Of a DNA stretch of 64,000 bases, positions 45,150 through 54,034 are shown one piece after another. Source of the stretch: G963667675 sp965197565 (lineage in GTDB: Bacteria > Chloroflexota > Dehalococcoidia > Lucifugimonadales > UBA3495); contig CBDANK010000002.1 of the NCBI GenBank assembly GCA_965197565.1, positions 248,001-312,000 on the forward strand, read 5' to 3'. A program made the position numbers and the translations under genes. The notes beneath the pieces are model-generated. The model had not been told where the DNA came from. It did not search any database and saw only the letters and a list, made by a program, of their open reading frames with translations. Positions within the stretch are counted from its first letter, which is position 1. Each line of letters opens with the position of its first letter.

Positions 45150-46064
45150 TTGGTTCAATCGATGCGACATCTGACTGATACCCGGAAAATTACACGGGAG
45201 TGGATGGAGGATGAACTGTTCCCCCTGTGCGACTCCTTGCGGAGTGGTAAAGGGCCGCAAAGGCCCCTTGATGGCCGTTCTTTGTACTGTCTATTCTACG
45301 AACCCAGCTTTCTTACCCGCACTTCATTTGAGAGAGCCATGTCGCTACTGGGCGGCGATGTCCAATTTACGGAAGACGCGTCTCAATTCTTCCCGGTCCG
45401 CATAAACTCCTACATCGAGAACACCATAAAATTCCTTGCTAGCCTGCACTTTGACTTGGTGGTGCTTCGCAGCAGCCAGAGGGGAGCGGTTGCCGCGGCG
45501 GCTGAAGCCGATGTGATTCCTGTTATAAGCGGCGGCAGTGATTTCGACCATCCAACGCAAGCATTACTCGACATTTACACACTTCAGAGGGAACTGGGAA
45601 CAGTAGACGGCGTCACAATTGCAGTAGTTGGAAGGGTAGATCACCGCAACGTAAATGCACTGCTGCTGGCAATGGCGCTATACAACGATGTAAGAGTATT
45701 ATTGTTCCCCTTCTCCGGGCAACCTAAGCCCGAAGTAACTGAGTATTGTCAGGCAGCCGGGCTGGCGGTCAGTGTCGAATCGTCCATCAAACCCTTTGCG
45801 CAACAGCTAGATGCTGTCTACCTGAACGGTGCGGAGACAGCGGCTCATTCGCAACTAGTCGCGGCCCATAATTTAGCCAGCGTAAAAGTCGACGAGGAGC
45901 TGCTGCAAGAGCTGAAACCAAATTGCGTCATCATGGACCCTATGCAGCGCACCGAACCCCTAATGTCGGACCACATCGATACAAGGTGGGCTGGGTACAG
46001 GCAAGCGGAGAATGGCCTCTTTATCCGGATGTCTATGCTGCTGCAAATCCTGGGTTCCGGGTAG
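45150..46064 (+). CDS. Atypical aspartate/ornithine carbamoyltransferase-superfamily protein
   Basis: This 304-residue protein has the two-domain carbamoyltransferase architecture. The carbamoyl-phosphate loop reads EPSFLTRTSFE instead of STRTRxSFE, so the Thr and Arg of STRT are replaced by Phe-Leu. HPTQALLDIYT (about 130-140) and the VVLRSSQRGA strand are conserved, whereas the usual HPLPR near the C-terminus reads DPMQR (about 267-271). It uses a TTG or an ATG 12 bp further on. It is translated right after the PTE-like gene. Possibly a catabolic or non-ATC/OTC carbamoyltransferase; the second substrate is not readable. Confidence 0.78.
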   Translation: MVQSMRHLTDTRKITREWMEDELFPLCDSLRSGKGPQRPLDGRSLYCLFYEPSFLTRTSFERAMSLLGGDVQFTEDASQFFPVRINSYIENTIKFLASLHFDLVVLRSSQRGAVAAAAEADVIPVISGGSDFDHPTQALLDIYTLQRELGTVDGVTIAVVGRVDHRNVNALLLAMALYNDVRVLLFPFSGQPKPEVTEYCQAAGLAVSVESSIKPFAQQLDAVYLNGAETAAHSQLVAAHNLASVKVDEELLQELKPNCVIMDPMQRTEPLMSDHIDTRWAGYRQAENGLFIRMSMLLQILGSG

Positions 46065-46189
46065 CCCATTTCCACTGCTTTGACTCACTCCGCCTAGTCC
46101 TGCCGCACCCCAAGCCCAGGTCCGTTGGCTGGCGGCGCCTAGCGGCAGGGGCCAATTCATCGGCGTAATTTCCACGTGAGGGCTCCGTC

Positions 46190-46621
46190 ATGCGTTTGCT
46201 TGTTTCGCTTATAGGACTCGGGATTCGTGTTGGTGGATTTCCCATAAGGCTATTAGGCAATGCCGCCGGGGGGATTCGTCGACGTCTAAGCTGGCTGCGT
46301 CCGGTTGGGCAAGTCGGGCTGCGCTTTCTGGTTGCCGTCAGCAGCAACCGCATAGCGAGCACGGCGATCATGCTGTCAGTCATCAACTTCGCTCTGCTAA
46401 TGTGGCAGATATGGCCGGAACACACAGGACAAACGACAGCGGACCTTAGCCAACCCGCCCGGACCTCGCAAATCCTTCAGTTGGATGACACCCCCGGCAG
46501 AATCACCGAGTTGGAAAATCAAATTCGTGATTTGTCGAGGGACCAGCGATTTCAGTTTGACCGCATTATCGATTGCATCAATTACCCCAGTCCATTTGGT
46601 TGTCCGCGATATACCCCATAG
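46190..46621 (+). CDS. Small membrane protein with coiled coil, unknown function
   Basis: This 143-residue protein is rich in basic residues at its start and has a single clear membrane segment (about 55-75: STAIMLSVINFALLMWQIW). A short coiled-coil stretch (about 105-125: RITELENQIRDLSRD) and a Cys pair (CINYPSPFGC) at the end follow. I recognise no family. It follows the carbamoyltransferase by 125 bp on the same strand, but a shared role is not shown. Confidence 0.55.
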   Translation: MRLLVSLIGLGIRVGGFPIRLLGNAAGGIRRRLSWLRPVGQVGLRFLVAVSSNRIASTAIMLSVINFALLMWQIWPEHTGQTTADLSQPARTSQILQLDDTPGRITELENQIRDLSRDQRFQFDRIIDCINYPSPFGCPRYTP

Positions 46622-46728
46622 CTCTCATCCTCCATCTTTGGCGTCTCTTGTAGCAACCACAGCCATGATTTAAGATTTAATGGCAATCTTTAACCAAGAC
46701 TGATACAAGACTAATAAAGGAAGAAAAA

Positions 46729-47463
46729 ATGACGGCTACTCTGCCCTATTTGTACATTGTGCGGCTGAATGTGGAGGACCAAGCCAAGGAGAAGATTGCT
46801 GATTGGAGTAATCAGTGGCACATGCCCGACCTCTTGGAGGTGGGATTTTGGAGTTCCACCAGGTACCGCTGTATAGAAGGACAGCCGGAGTACCTCCATC
46901 TATATGAGATACCGGGCCCCGAGTTCTTCGATACGGAGGGGTACAAGTACATATGCCGCTGCGACCCGCCCTGCGGTACTCTAAAGTGCCGGAATAAGGC
47001 TGACCCGGCCAACCCCGTCGGCCCCCAGATGGTGAGGCACATCAAAGACAACTCCCGGACGGTCTACGAGCAGATCATAAACTACCGCACCGCCGAGCCC
47101 AGGGCCCACTCGCCAGGCCGGCACGGAGACCCTGTGGGGTCTGTGAAGAGCGAGACCGTCTTGAATATCCGGCTGGACGTGGACCCCGAGGTGGAGGAGG
47201 ACTTCCTAAAGTGGCAGCAAGAGGTCCACATGCCGGAGATAAGCGCCACCCCCGGCTTTATTGCAGGGCGTATAGGACGGCGTGTTGACAGCGTCCTCAG
47301 CGCCGACCCCAAGTACCTGGTGCTCTGGGAGCTTGAGAGTCCCGAGGCCATCAATAACTTGATCCCTGCGGCAGAGCGCAACGTGGACGCTGCGGAGCAG
47401 AGGATTACAGACGGGATCAGGAATAGGAAAGACGCGCTGTCGGTCCGCATCTGGCCCGAGTAA
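46729..47463 (+). CDS. Tandem dimeric alpha/beta-barrel protein (EthD/Dabb-like)
   Basis: This 244-residue protein is a tandem duplication of a ferredoxin-like alpha/beta fold. First copy (about 1-80): LYIVRLNVEDQ...WSNQWHMPDLLEV with LHLYEIPGP. Second (about 145-230): LNIRLDVDP...WQQEVHMPEISATPGF with YLVLWELESP. The WHMP/VHMP His-Met-Pro motif recurs in both. EthD and Dabb proteins often act on oxidised hydrocarbons or protect intermediates. It lies 151 bp before a Rieske oxygenase gene in the same direction. Confidence 0.6.
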   Translation: MTATLPYLYIVRLNVEDQAKEKIADWSNQWHMPDLLEVGFWSSTRYRCIEGQPEYLHLYEIPGPEFFDTEGYKYICRCDPPCGTLKCRNKADPANPVGPQMVRHIKDNSRTVYEQIINYRTAEPRAHSPGRHGDPVGSVKSETVLNIRLDVDPEVEEDFLKWQQEVHMPEISATPGFIAGRIGRRVDSVLSADPKYLVLWELESPEAINNLIPAAERNVDAAEQRITDGIRNRKDALSVRIWPE

Positions 47464-47614
47464 CCTCGGGCTAAGGTTGCTGTTTCGGCTTGCCACGGTG
47501 GCAGTGTTTGACGGCATGGGAGGCTGGTGCTATATTCAGCCGGTCGAGAAGGGCGGTCAATCGGGGTCAAACAGCTTGAAATGGGACATCTCGGTCTCAT
47601 AAGGAGATAGCAAG

Positions 47615-49033
47615 ATGGTGGAGGAACATGGCCGGGCGGGAACCAATGGCAGCAACGGCCGCGCCATCAACGGCGTCAACCTAGCCCATGACGCTGAGAT
47701 GGTTTGGCGGGAGGCTCAAGGGGCTACGCCTCTCGGTCCATTCGAATACGTGCCGCCCATGGGGTTCCGGGAGTACTGGTATCCCGGCGTCTTCAAGAAA
47801 GACGTAGGCCCCAAAAAGCCGGTCATGGTCAAAATGTTGGGCGAGGACATAGTTTTTTTCCGCGGCAAGGCGGACAAAGTCTACGCCCTGTTCGACTGGT
47901 GTCCCCACCGCAGCGCCCGCCTGTCCCAAGGCGAATCGGTGTTTCCAGGGACCATAACCTGTGAGTACCACGGCTACACCTTCGACGGCCGGGGCGAATG
48001 CGTGGCGGGTCTGATTGACGACCCCAGCACCCCGATTATCGGCAAGATGAAGGGCAAGGCCTATCCCACAGCGGAGCACGGCGGGATAGTCTACGTCTGG
48101 ATGGGCGAAACCGAGCCGGTTCCCTTGGAGGAAGACCTTCCTCCTGAGGTCCTGGACGACCGCAATCACTGGTATAACCGCGTCAGTGTGTGGGATGCTA
48201 ACTGGACTGAACCGGTAAACCAGGGCATTGACTATCACGAAGCGTACTTGCACCGCAAGCAGTTCAACTACATGGGAGGTTGGACCCAGCCGTGGAAGTT
48301 CAAGTTCCACGAACTGTTCATCAAGGACCTCCGCTTCTTCCGGCCCAGAATAGCCAACTACGGCGGCATCAAGATCACCTACGAGGACGAAAAACGGGTC
48401 TGTAGCAACCCTATCAATACCAAGTATGGTGAGGACTACCATCCCGGCGTCGACGATACCTGGCCCAAGAAGCGGTGGTACATGTTCCTGCCCAAGCAGG
48501 CTGGCCGGCTGTCTGGAAGGGTTCCGGCTACCAGCTTGTTGGGGATACCCAGCTTCGCCCACGGAGTGGAGCTTCCTTCCAAAATCCGTACCGGCAGCGG
48601 CAGCGCGAAACCGGCAATCAGCCTGAAAATGCGGTGGATGGTGCCGGTGACCTTTGAAACCTGCCGGGTGTGGACTTACACCATCGGGCGGCGGCCCAAA
48701 ACAGTCTTGGGCCGGATGTACAAAAACCTCTGGTATGCGCTATGGAACAAGCCCCATTCCCTGGTTAGAGTAAACGAGTGGGAGGACCTGGTAACTTTCC
48801 AGACCGACCGGCTGAGGTACGACCTTCCCCAAAAGCTGAGTACTCTGGACACGGTGGTCATCTACTTCCGCCGCCACTTGGCCATGCGTTCCCGTGACTT
48901 TCAGCGTCTTGGCGGGACCTATGGCTCCAACCATCCGCCCTCGCACGTAAGGGCCGGCGCTAAGGAGTCCAACGAGTCCAACGGACCAGTCGCGGCCCAT
49001 GCGGGCGTTCAGCAGGGCGGCGTCGAAAGGTGA
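47615..49033 (+). CDS. Rieske [2Fe-2S] non-heme iron oxygenase
   Basis: This 472-residue protein has Rieske ligands CPHRS (C96, H98) and CEYHG (C116, H119). The mononuclear iron site is NQGIDYHEAYLHR (H208 and H213, with Asp206 bridging). This layout matches phthalate-type and carnitine-type oxygenases. No ferredoxin or reductase gene is adjacent, so the electron donor is not identified. Its stop codon overlaps the start of the downstream LLM gene by 4 bp. Confidence 0.88.
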   Translation: MVEEHGRAGTNGSNGRAINGVNLAHDAEMVWREAQGATPLGPFEYVPPMGFREYWYPGVFKKDVGPKKPVMVKMLGEDIVFFRGKADKVYALFDWCPHRSARLSQGESVFPGTITCEYHGYTFDGRGECVAGLIDDPSTPIIGKMKGKAYPTAEHGGIVYVWMGETEPVPLEEDLPPEVLDDRNHWYNRVSVWDANWTEPVNQGIDYHEAYLHRKQFNYMGGWTQPWKFKFHELFIKDLRFFRPRIANYGGIKITYEDEKRVCSNPINTKYGEDYHPGVDDTWPKKRWYMFLPKQAGRLSGRVPATSLLGIPSFAHGVELPSKIRTGSGSAKPAISLKMRWMVPVTFETCRVWTYTIGRRPKTVLGRMYKNLWYALWNKPHSLVRVNEWEDLVTFQTDRLRYDLPQKLSTLDTVVIYFRRHLAMRSRDFQRLGGTYGSNHPPSHVRAGAKESNESNGPVAAHAGVQQGGVER

Positions 49034-50223
49034 TAACAAGATTCGGCCACTTGTGTTCTGGAGACGTGGACCTGGCCGACTTGGGTTTGCAGGGCACACC
49101 GGTCAATGAACGTTGGCTCTCCGATGAGCACCTTGCCTCGGCCTTGGATAAGGCGCAGCATCTAGCCCAACTGATGGACCGGCTGGGTTACGACACCTTC
49201 TGGATGGCGGAGCATCACTTCCAGAGGGAGGGCTTTGAGTGCATCCCCAACCTTCTGCTCTTCAGCCTTCACCTGGCCCACCTTACCGAGAATATAAGGT
49301 TCGGCTGTGGCTTCAATGTCGCCCCTATGTGGCACCCGCTAAGAATGGCGGAGGACTTTGCCACCGCGGACGTCCTCACCGGAGGACGGATTATTTTCGG
49401 TGTGGGACGAGGGTATCACTCTCGAGAAGTGGACAGCTTCGGCGCTCCCAGTACGAATACGGACAGCGACGCCAACCGGGAGATCTTCGAGGAGCAGGTG
49501 GACATTATTTTCAAGTCCTTCAACAACCGCTCCTTCTCCCACCACGGGAAGTACTACGACATACCGCCCAAGGTGCCCTATCGGGGGTACGAGTTAGAGG
49601 AAGTCACCCTGGTGCCTAGGCCCCGCAAGTTGCCGGTGGAGACCTGGCAGCCCTTGGTCAGCGGCAGCCAGCGGACCATGGACTTCATGGTGAAACACGG
49701 TATCAAGGGCATGATCGGCGGCGGGGCCGTCTTGGGCGGCGTCAACCATGACAAGGTGGTAAGCTGGCGGGAAACCCTGGCCCGGAGCGGAAAACAGACC
49801 GAGCTGGGGGGTAACTTGGTCATTGGCTACACCACGTTCTTGGCCGACACCGAAGAGAAGGCTATCGCCGAAGCCCAGCCCTACTTCGAAGAGTACATGA
49901 AGATGTCCGGTCCCTTGGGGTTCGTGCCTCTGAGCCAAGAGCAAATCGAGGCGATGGCCGATCCCAAAAGGGCCCCTTCGGCCGGGCTCCCCACCGTAGA
50001 GCAGGGGGTCAAGTCTGGGCAGTGGCTCTGCGGTCCGCCGGAGCTGGTCGCGGAAAAGCTCATGGCTATTCAAGAAATGTACCCAGGATTGGAAGAGGTC
50101 AACATCGGCCCTCCCAATAGCGGAATGCCGGAGCAGCTATACCTGGAGCAGTTGGAATGGTTCGGCAAAGAGGTCATGCCGGCCTTCAAGAGCCAGGCCG
50201 CGGCGCCCACCCCCGCAGACTAG
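49030..50223 (+). CDS. LLM-class flavin-dependent monooxygenase
   Basis: This 397-residue luciferase-like protein has WMAEHHFQREGF, then HPLRMAEDFATADVLTGGRIIFGVGRGYHSREV, and the C-terminal YLEQLEWFGKEVMPAF. It uses a GTG overlapping the Rieske stop (GTGA), so the two are translationally coupled. The pair may act on the same substrate; alternatively the flavoprotein may supply electrons. That is an inference from gene order. Confidence 0.85.
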   Translation: MITRFGHLCSGDVDLADLGLQGTPVNERWLSDEHLASALDKAQHLAQLMDRLGYDTFWMAEHHFQREGFECIPNLLLFSLHLAHLTENIRFGCGFNVAPMWHPLRMAEDFATADVLTGGRIIFGVGRGYHSREVDSFGAPSTNTDSDANREIFEEQVDIIFKSFNNRSFSHHGKYYDIPPKVPYRGYELEEVTLVPRPRKLPVETWQPLVSGSQRTMDFMVKHGIKGMIGGGAVLGGVNHDKVVSWRETLARSGKQTELGGNLVIGYTTFLADTEEKAIAEAQPYFEEYMKMSGPLGFVPLSQEQIEAMADPKRAPSAGLPTVEQGVKSGQWLCGPPELVAEKLMAIQEMYPGLEEVNIGPPNSGMPEQLYLEQLEWFGKEVMPAFKSQAAAPTPAD

Positions 50224-50259
50224 AGGCTACTTGGCTATATTACCAACCGTCTATGCCAC

Positions 50260-50532
50260 GGCAATCGCATTCAAATGAGATCAACTCGGTCATTCCCGCA
50301 AAGGGAGACCTTTGCACAACCCCCTCTGCCTCTGGGGGAGGGTGTCTCCCAGCTTCAGGGGAGGCCCTGGATACCGGCTTTCGCCGGTATGACGAAAGTT
50401 GCGCAAAGGTCTCCGAAGGCGGGATTCCAGGCCCTGAATTCCCCAGTGTTGTCACGGCAGTCGGCCACATAGCGGCCTCTGGACTCTGGCTTTCGCCGGA
50501 GTGACGGATAAGTTGTTTCTAATGCGATAGCC
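50260..50532. repeat. MITE family 2, copy (273 bp)
   Basis: It is bounded by GGCAATCGCATT (50260-50271) and AATGCGATAGCC (50521-50532), 11 of 12 complementary. Two GCCGG-type hairpins lie inside (about 50370-50392 and 50483-50506). It fills most of the gene-free interval 50224-50625. Confidence 0.65.
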
Positions 50533-50625
50533 CTGCCCTCTATGCGGCCGCTGCTGAACTCTTCGTAATTTCAGGGAATTATCGGGGCAGGTCCGTCCAC
50601 CCTCCTCCAGGTTTTTATGACTTCT

Positions 50626-51807
50626 TCATATTCCATTTGGGAAGAGGGGCGCCACCTTGGATGCGAACAGGTCGAGACTGGACATTATTTGTTTGTGGTC
50701 CAATAGTCCCGTTCCCCCTTGCGGGCCCGTGGCTTCGGTCCAGAGCGCAAGGGTGTCAAGGCTGAATCTTTCATCCAACTCGTGAATCTGTTCGGCCACC
50801 TGTTCCGGCGACCCGGCTATAATCATAAGGCGCTTTCTGAAAAACTCCCAGTCCAACTCTGACTCTGGACGCGGTTCTTCATCGTCATCCAGATGGTAAT
50901 TGTGGGGTTTCTCGGTGCAAAACCATTGCAGGAACGGGGTAAATATGTGGTCGGCGTCCCTCTTTGCTTCTTCGTATGACGGCGCCACATAAAGCAGCTT
51001 CAAGGCGGTTACATCCTCACCTACCTCGAACTGCCGCCCCTCACGCTCTGTGCGGATTGCGGAATAGGTTTCCAATCTCTCACGCAATTTCTTCAGTGGA
51101 TTGATCCAGACCCACGCCTTCAAGCCCAATTGGGCCGATTCCTTGTAAGAGTGCTCGGAATGCACCAGCATCCTGAGCGGAGGGTGCGGTTTCTGATAGG
51201 GTTTGGGGCCCAGGCACATCCTCGCTATCTCCCCGTCCCTTGCCCAGCTTACATCCTTAGGCGGGTCAGGGTATTCCCAAGGCAATCCCTCTTGAGGGAA
51301 CTTGTAGAAGCGGCCCTCATGGGTGAAGGACTCTTCAGTCCAAGCCTTTTTCAGTATTTCCACGACCTCGGCAAAGTGCTCCCGGGAGGCGGCCTGGCTG
51401 TCCGCATTAAATGACGACTTTCGGTTCGGCCACAAGTCTCTTAGCTCTGGGTTTAGGTTGGCTATCGAGTGTCTGGAAGCCCCCCGCCCAATGTCTACTT
51501 CCACGCGGCCCCTGCTCATCTGGTCCAGCATCGCAATATCTTCCGCCAGCCGCAAGGGCTGCCAGTTGGCGGGGATGAGGGGCAGTCCAATGCGAATCCG
51601 GCTGGTGTGGGCCGCCAACATCGCGCCAGCCACTATCGGGTTCGTATTCTCATGGTATCCAAAGTGGAAGTGGTGCTCATCGGGGTAGGCGATATCGAAA
51701 CCTGCCTCCTCGCAAAAAACGACCTGTTCCCTGAGTTCGTCCATCAGATCGGCGTATACCCTCGAATTGTCACGATCCTTGGTCTGGCTGTAATACCCGA
51801 ATTTCAT
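50626..51807 (-). CDS. LLM-class flavin-dependent monooxygenase
   Basis: This 393-residue luciferase-like protein starts at 51807 (GAGGAGG about 8 nt upstream; an ORF extension to 51858 lacks family residues). It carries YPDEHHFHFGYHENTNP, then LRLAEDIAMLDQMSRGRVEVDIGRGASRH, and a WTEATGPQGG segment near the end. It is the only LLM here on the minus strand. It is a distinct paralogue from the one at 49030, which differs in the EHHF context. Confidence 0.85.
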   Translation of the reverse strand: MKFGYYSQTKDRDNSRVYADLMDELREQVVFCEEAGFDIAYPDEHHFHFGYHENTNPIVAGAMLAAHTSRIRIGLPLIPANWQPLRLAEDIAMLDQMSRGRVEVDIGRGASRHSIANLNPELRDLWPNRKSSFNADSQAASREHFAEVVEILKKAWTEESFTHEGRFYKFPQEGLPWEYPDPPKDVSWARDGEIARMCLGPKPYQKPHPPLRMLVHSEHSYKESAQLGLKAWVWINPLKKLRERLETYSAIRTEREGRQFEVGEDVTALKLLYVAPSYEEAKRDADHIFTPFLQWFCTEKPHNYHLDDDEEPRPESELDWEFFRKRLMIIAGSPEQVAEQIHELDERFSLDTLALWTEATGPQGGTGLLDHKQIMSSLDLFASKVAPLFPNGI

Positions 51808-52056
51808 GGAGCGCCTCCTCTCTACTGTCGCCTCCTTTGATGCCACGCACTGTATCATTGGAGACGGTCCAGTTCAATATCGGGCCAGTACGGTGTGCGG
51901 AGCCTACCGGAATCAAGTTGAGCAGAGCCATCCGGCAAGGCTTGGTGATTTGCGATAGACTGTGGTAGACGCTCTTGACTTCCCGGTCCTCGGAAAAGAC
52001 CCCATTCGGCAGGACAACGGGCATGGGCCAAGGGTAGACGGCTTTCAGGAGGAGCA

Positions 52057-52431
52057 ATGGCAATCATACGGATATACACGGGAGCCGACGGCAAGTCCCA
52101 TTTCCAAGAGATCGAGCCCGACTTGCAGGAAGACACCCCAAGTCCGGGAGACCCGAAATGGCCCTTGGACGCAAGGGCGGTTATTCACGAAGAAAGCGGC
52201 ATCATCGTCCGGAGATTCGACCCGGAACGCTCCAACCCGTGGCACCACGCCCCGGGCCGAGTTTGCGCTATTACTCTGAGCGGGGCTGTGGAGATCGAGA
52301 TTGGAGACGGAACGAAGCGGACCATCGGTCCCGGCGATATTCTGATAGCAGAGGACCTGACCGGCCAGGGCCATTACACCCGGGAAGTAGGCAGTGAACC
52401 CAGGGTCTCGGTGTTTGTGCCTCTGAGGTGA
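52057..52431 (+). CDS. Cupin-domain protein
   Basis: This 124-residue single-cupin protein has an N-terminal charged segment, then motif 1 around PWHHAPGRVCAITLSGAVEIEIGDG and motif 2 around GPGDILIAEDLTGQGHYTRE. The two metal-binding His in WHH, Glu/Gln region and final His in GHYT are compatible with a small metal-binding cupin. It lies 220 bp ahead of the SelA-like gene. Function unknown. Confidence 0.72.
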   Translation: MAIIRIYTGADGKSHFQEIEPDLQEDTPSPGDPKWPLDARAVIHEESGIIVRRFDPERSNPWHHAPGRVCAITLSGAVEIEIGDGTKRTIGPGDILIAEDLTGQGHYTREVGSEPRVSVFVPLR

Positions 52432-52496
52432 CGGTGTAGCTGCGAAACCTCAAAGGATCGTCCAATTCTGCTGCGTGAACGATTACCTAAACCAGT

Positions 52497-52599
52497 CCCC
52501 GTCATTCCGGCCTTGAGCCGGAATCCAGAAATTCTGAGGACAAAGAATGTAGCTGGCGGAGAACGGTCCTAGATTCCGGCCTTCGCCGGAATGACGGGG
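52497..52599. repeat. REP-type inverted repeat pair
   Basis: CCCCGTCATTCCGGC (52497-52511) and GCCGGAATGACGGGG (52585-52599) are perfect inverses, each arm carrying its own GCCGG hairpin. Related short hairpins occur at about 18230, 33783, 50370 and 50486. It lies between the cupin gene and the SelA-like gene. Confidence 0.7.
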
Positions 52600-52650
52600 G
52601 AGGGGATAGTTTAGAAACTTATTCACACATCACTAATACGAGGAGGTGCT

Positions 52651-53799
52651 ATGGCAAGGGAAAACTGGGGCGACATATACAAGGAGTTGGGAGCAACGCC
52701 CGTCATCAACGCGATAGGGAGTGTGACCATGCTGGGGGGGTCGAATCCGGCCCCAGAGGTGAAAGAGGCCATGGACCAAGCAAACGGCCCTTACATCCCC
52801 CTGATGCATCTGCAAGAAAAAGCCGGTGAAGCCATAGCTAAGATGGCCGGTGTTCCCGCCGCTTACATCACCTCCGGGGCCGGCTCGGCACTGACCCTGG
52901 CTACAGCGGCCTTCATGGCCGGCGATGACGACGATAAGATACAGAGGCTTCCCGACACCACCGGGATGAAGGATGAGATCCTTATCCAGACCAAGCAACG
53001 GTACTGGTACGACCGCTGCTTACAGCTTGCCGGCGCAAAGCTGGTGGAGTTTGGATCGCCCGAGAAGACCACCCGCGAGGACCTGGAAGGAGCCATCGGA
53101 CCTCGGACGGCGGCGGTCCACTACTTTGCGGTGGAACAGTCCCCTGATCCCCAGTCTCTATCGCTGGAGGAGACCATCGAGATCGCCCACGCCCGAGACG
53201 TTCCAGTCATGGTCGACGCCGCAGGCCAGATCTACCCCCTGGATATATTCGGAAAGTTCGTCAGGATGGGGGCCGACTTTCAGTGCATCGCCGCCAAGTA
53301 TCTGGGCGCTACCCAGTCGACCGGCCTGGCTTTGGGCACGGAGGAGATGATCCGAAAGCTGTCGCTCCAGTCCTTTGCCAGCTACGAGGGCCGCCGGGTC
53401 CGAGGCGTGGGGCGGCCTCATAAAGTGGACCGGCAGGAAATGATCGGCGCGGTGGCCGCAGTCAAGCGCTGGATGACCATCGACCACGAACAGCGGCTGG
53501 CCCAAGCAGAGCAACAATGCCAGACCATCATTGCGCCGCTCCAAGGAATTCCCGGGGTGACCGCGAAATTGATCGACAACATCATCGGCCATCTGGCTTA
53601 TGGCGTGAACCTGCATGTAGACCCCGCCGTGACTGGCCTCACCGCGCATAACCTGGTGGACAAACTGAAGGCCGGCGACCCTCCAATATGGACGCGGGTC
53701 AGGGATGGCGAAGACTGGATCGACATCCATGTGTTTGGATTGAGCGAAGGCGAAGATCAGATCGTAGGAGAGCGCATAGCGTCCTTGTTGAGTGGGTAG
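52651..53799 (+). CDS. SelA-like PLP-dependent enzyme
   Basis: This 382-residue fold-type I PLP enzyme resembles SelA and glucosaminate-ammonia-lyase-type proteins: TPVINAIGSVTMLGGS at the N-terminus, ITSGAGSALTLATAAFMAG, MVDAAGQIYP (Asp to the pyridine N) and the Schiff-base Lys in IAAKYLGATQSTG. AGGAGG precedes the ATG at 52651 by five nt. Since no selenocysteine genes are nearby, a catabolic lyase role is more likely than SelA itself. It may act on an amino acid or amino sugar. Confidence 0.75.
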   Translation: MARENWGDIYKELGATPVINAIGSVTMLGGSNPAPEVKEAMDQANGPYIPLMHLQEKAGEAIAKMAGVPAAYITSGAGSALTLATAAFMAGDDDDKIQRLPDTTGMKDEILIQTKQRYWYDRCLQLAGAKLVEFGSPEKTTREDLEGAIGPRTAAVHYFAVEQSPDPQSLSLEETIEIAHARDVPVMVDAAGQIYPLDIFGKFVRMGADFQCIAAKYLGATQSTGLALGTEEMIRKLSLQSFASYEGRRVRGVGRPHKVDRQEMIGAVAAVKRWMTIDHEQRLAQAEQQCQTIIAPLQGIPGVTAKLIDNIIGHLAYGVNLHVDPAVTGLTAHNLVDKLKAGDPPIWTRVRDGEDWIDIHVFGLSEGEDQIVGERIASLLSG

Positions 53800-53823
53800 G
53801 AAGTCAGGTCCTCCCAATCTTCG

Positions 53824-53958
53824 TGACTGTTCAGAGTTGGTAAGCGCACTGACACGGAACCGCTCATCCTGAGCGCAGCGGAGTCGAACGGAACAACACG
53901 GAACCGCTCATCCTGAGCAGGAGTCGAAGGACCGATTCCCCTCAACTCTGAACAGTTA
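53824..53958. repeat. MITE family 1, copy C (135 bp, internal duplication)
   Basis: Ends TGACTGTTCAGA and TCTGAACAGTTA are retained. The central ACACGGAACCGCTCATCCTG block occurs twice, extending this copy by 35 bp over the others. It begins 24 bp after the SelA-like gene's stop. Confidence 0.7.
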
Positions 53959-54034
53959 CCCATCCTCCCGGGAGCGGTTGCCGTAGGCCGTGCCCACGTC
54001 TTGGTTGCTGTCAAAAATGTTAAAGGGACTTTAG

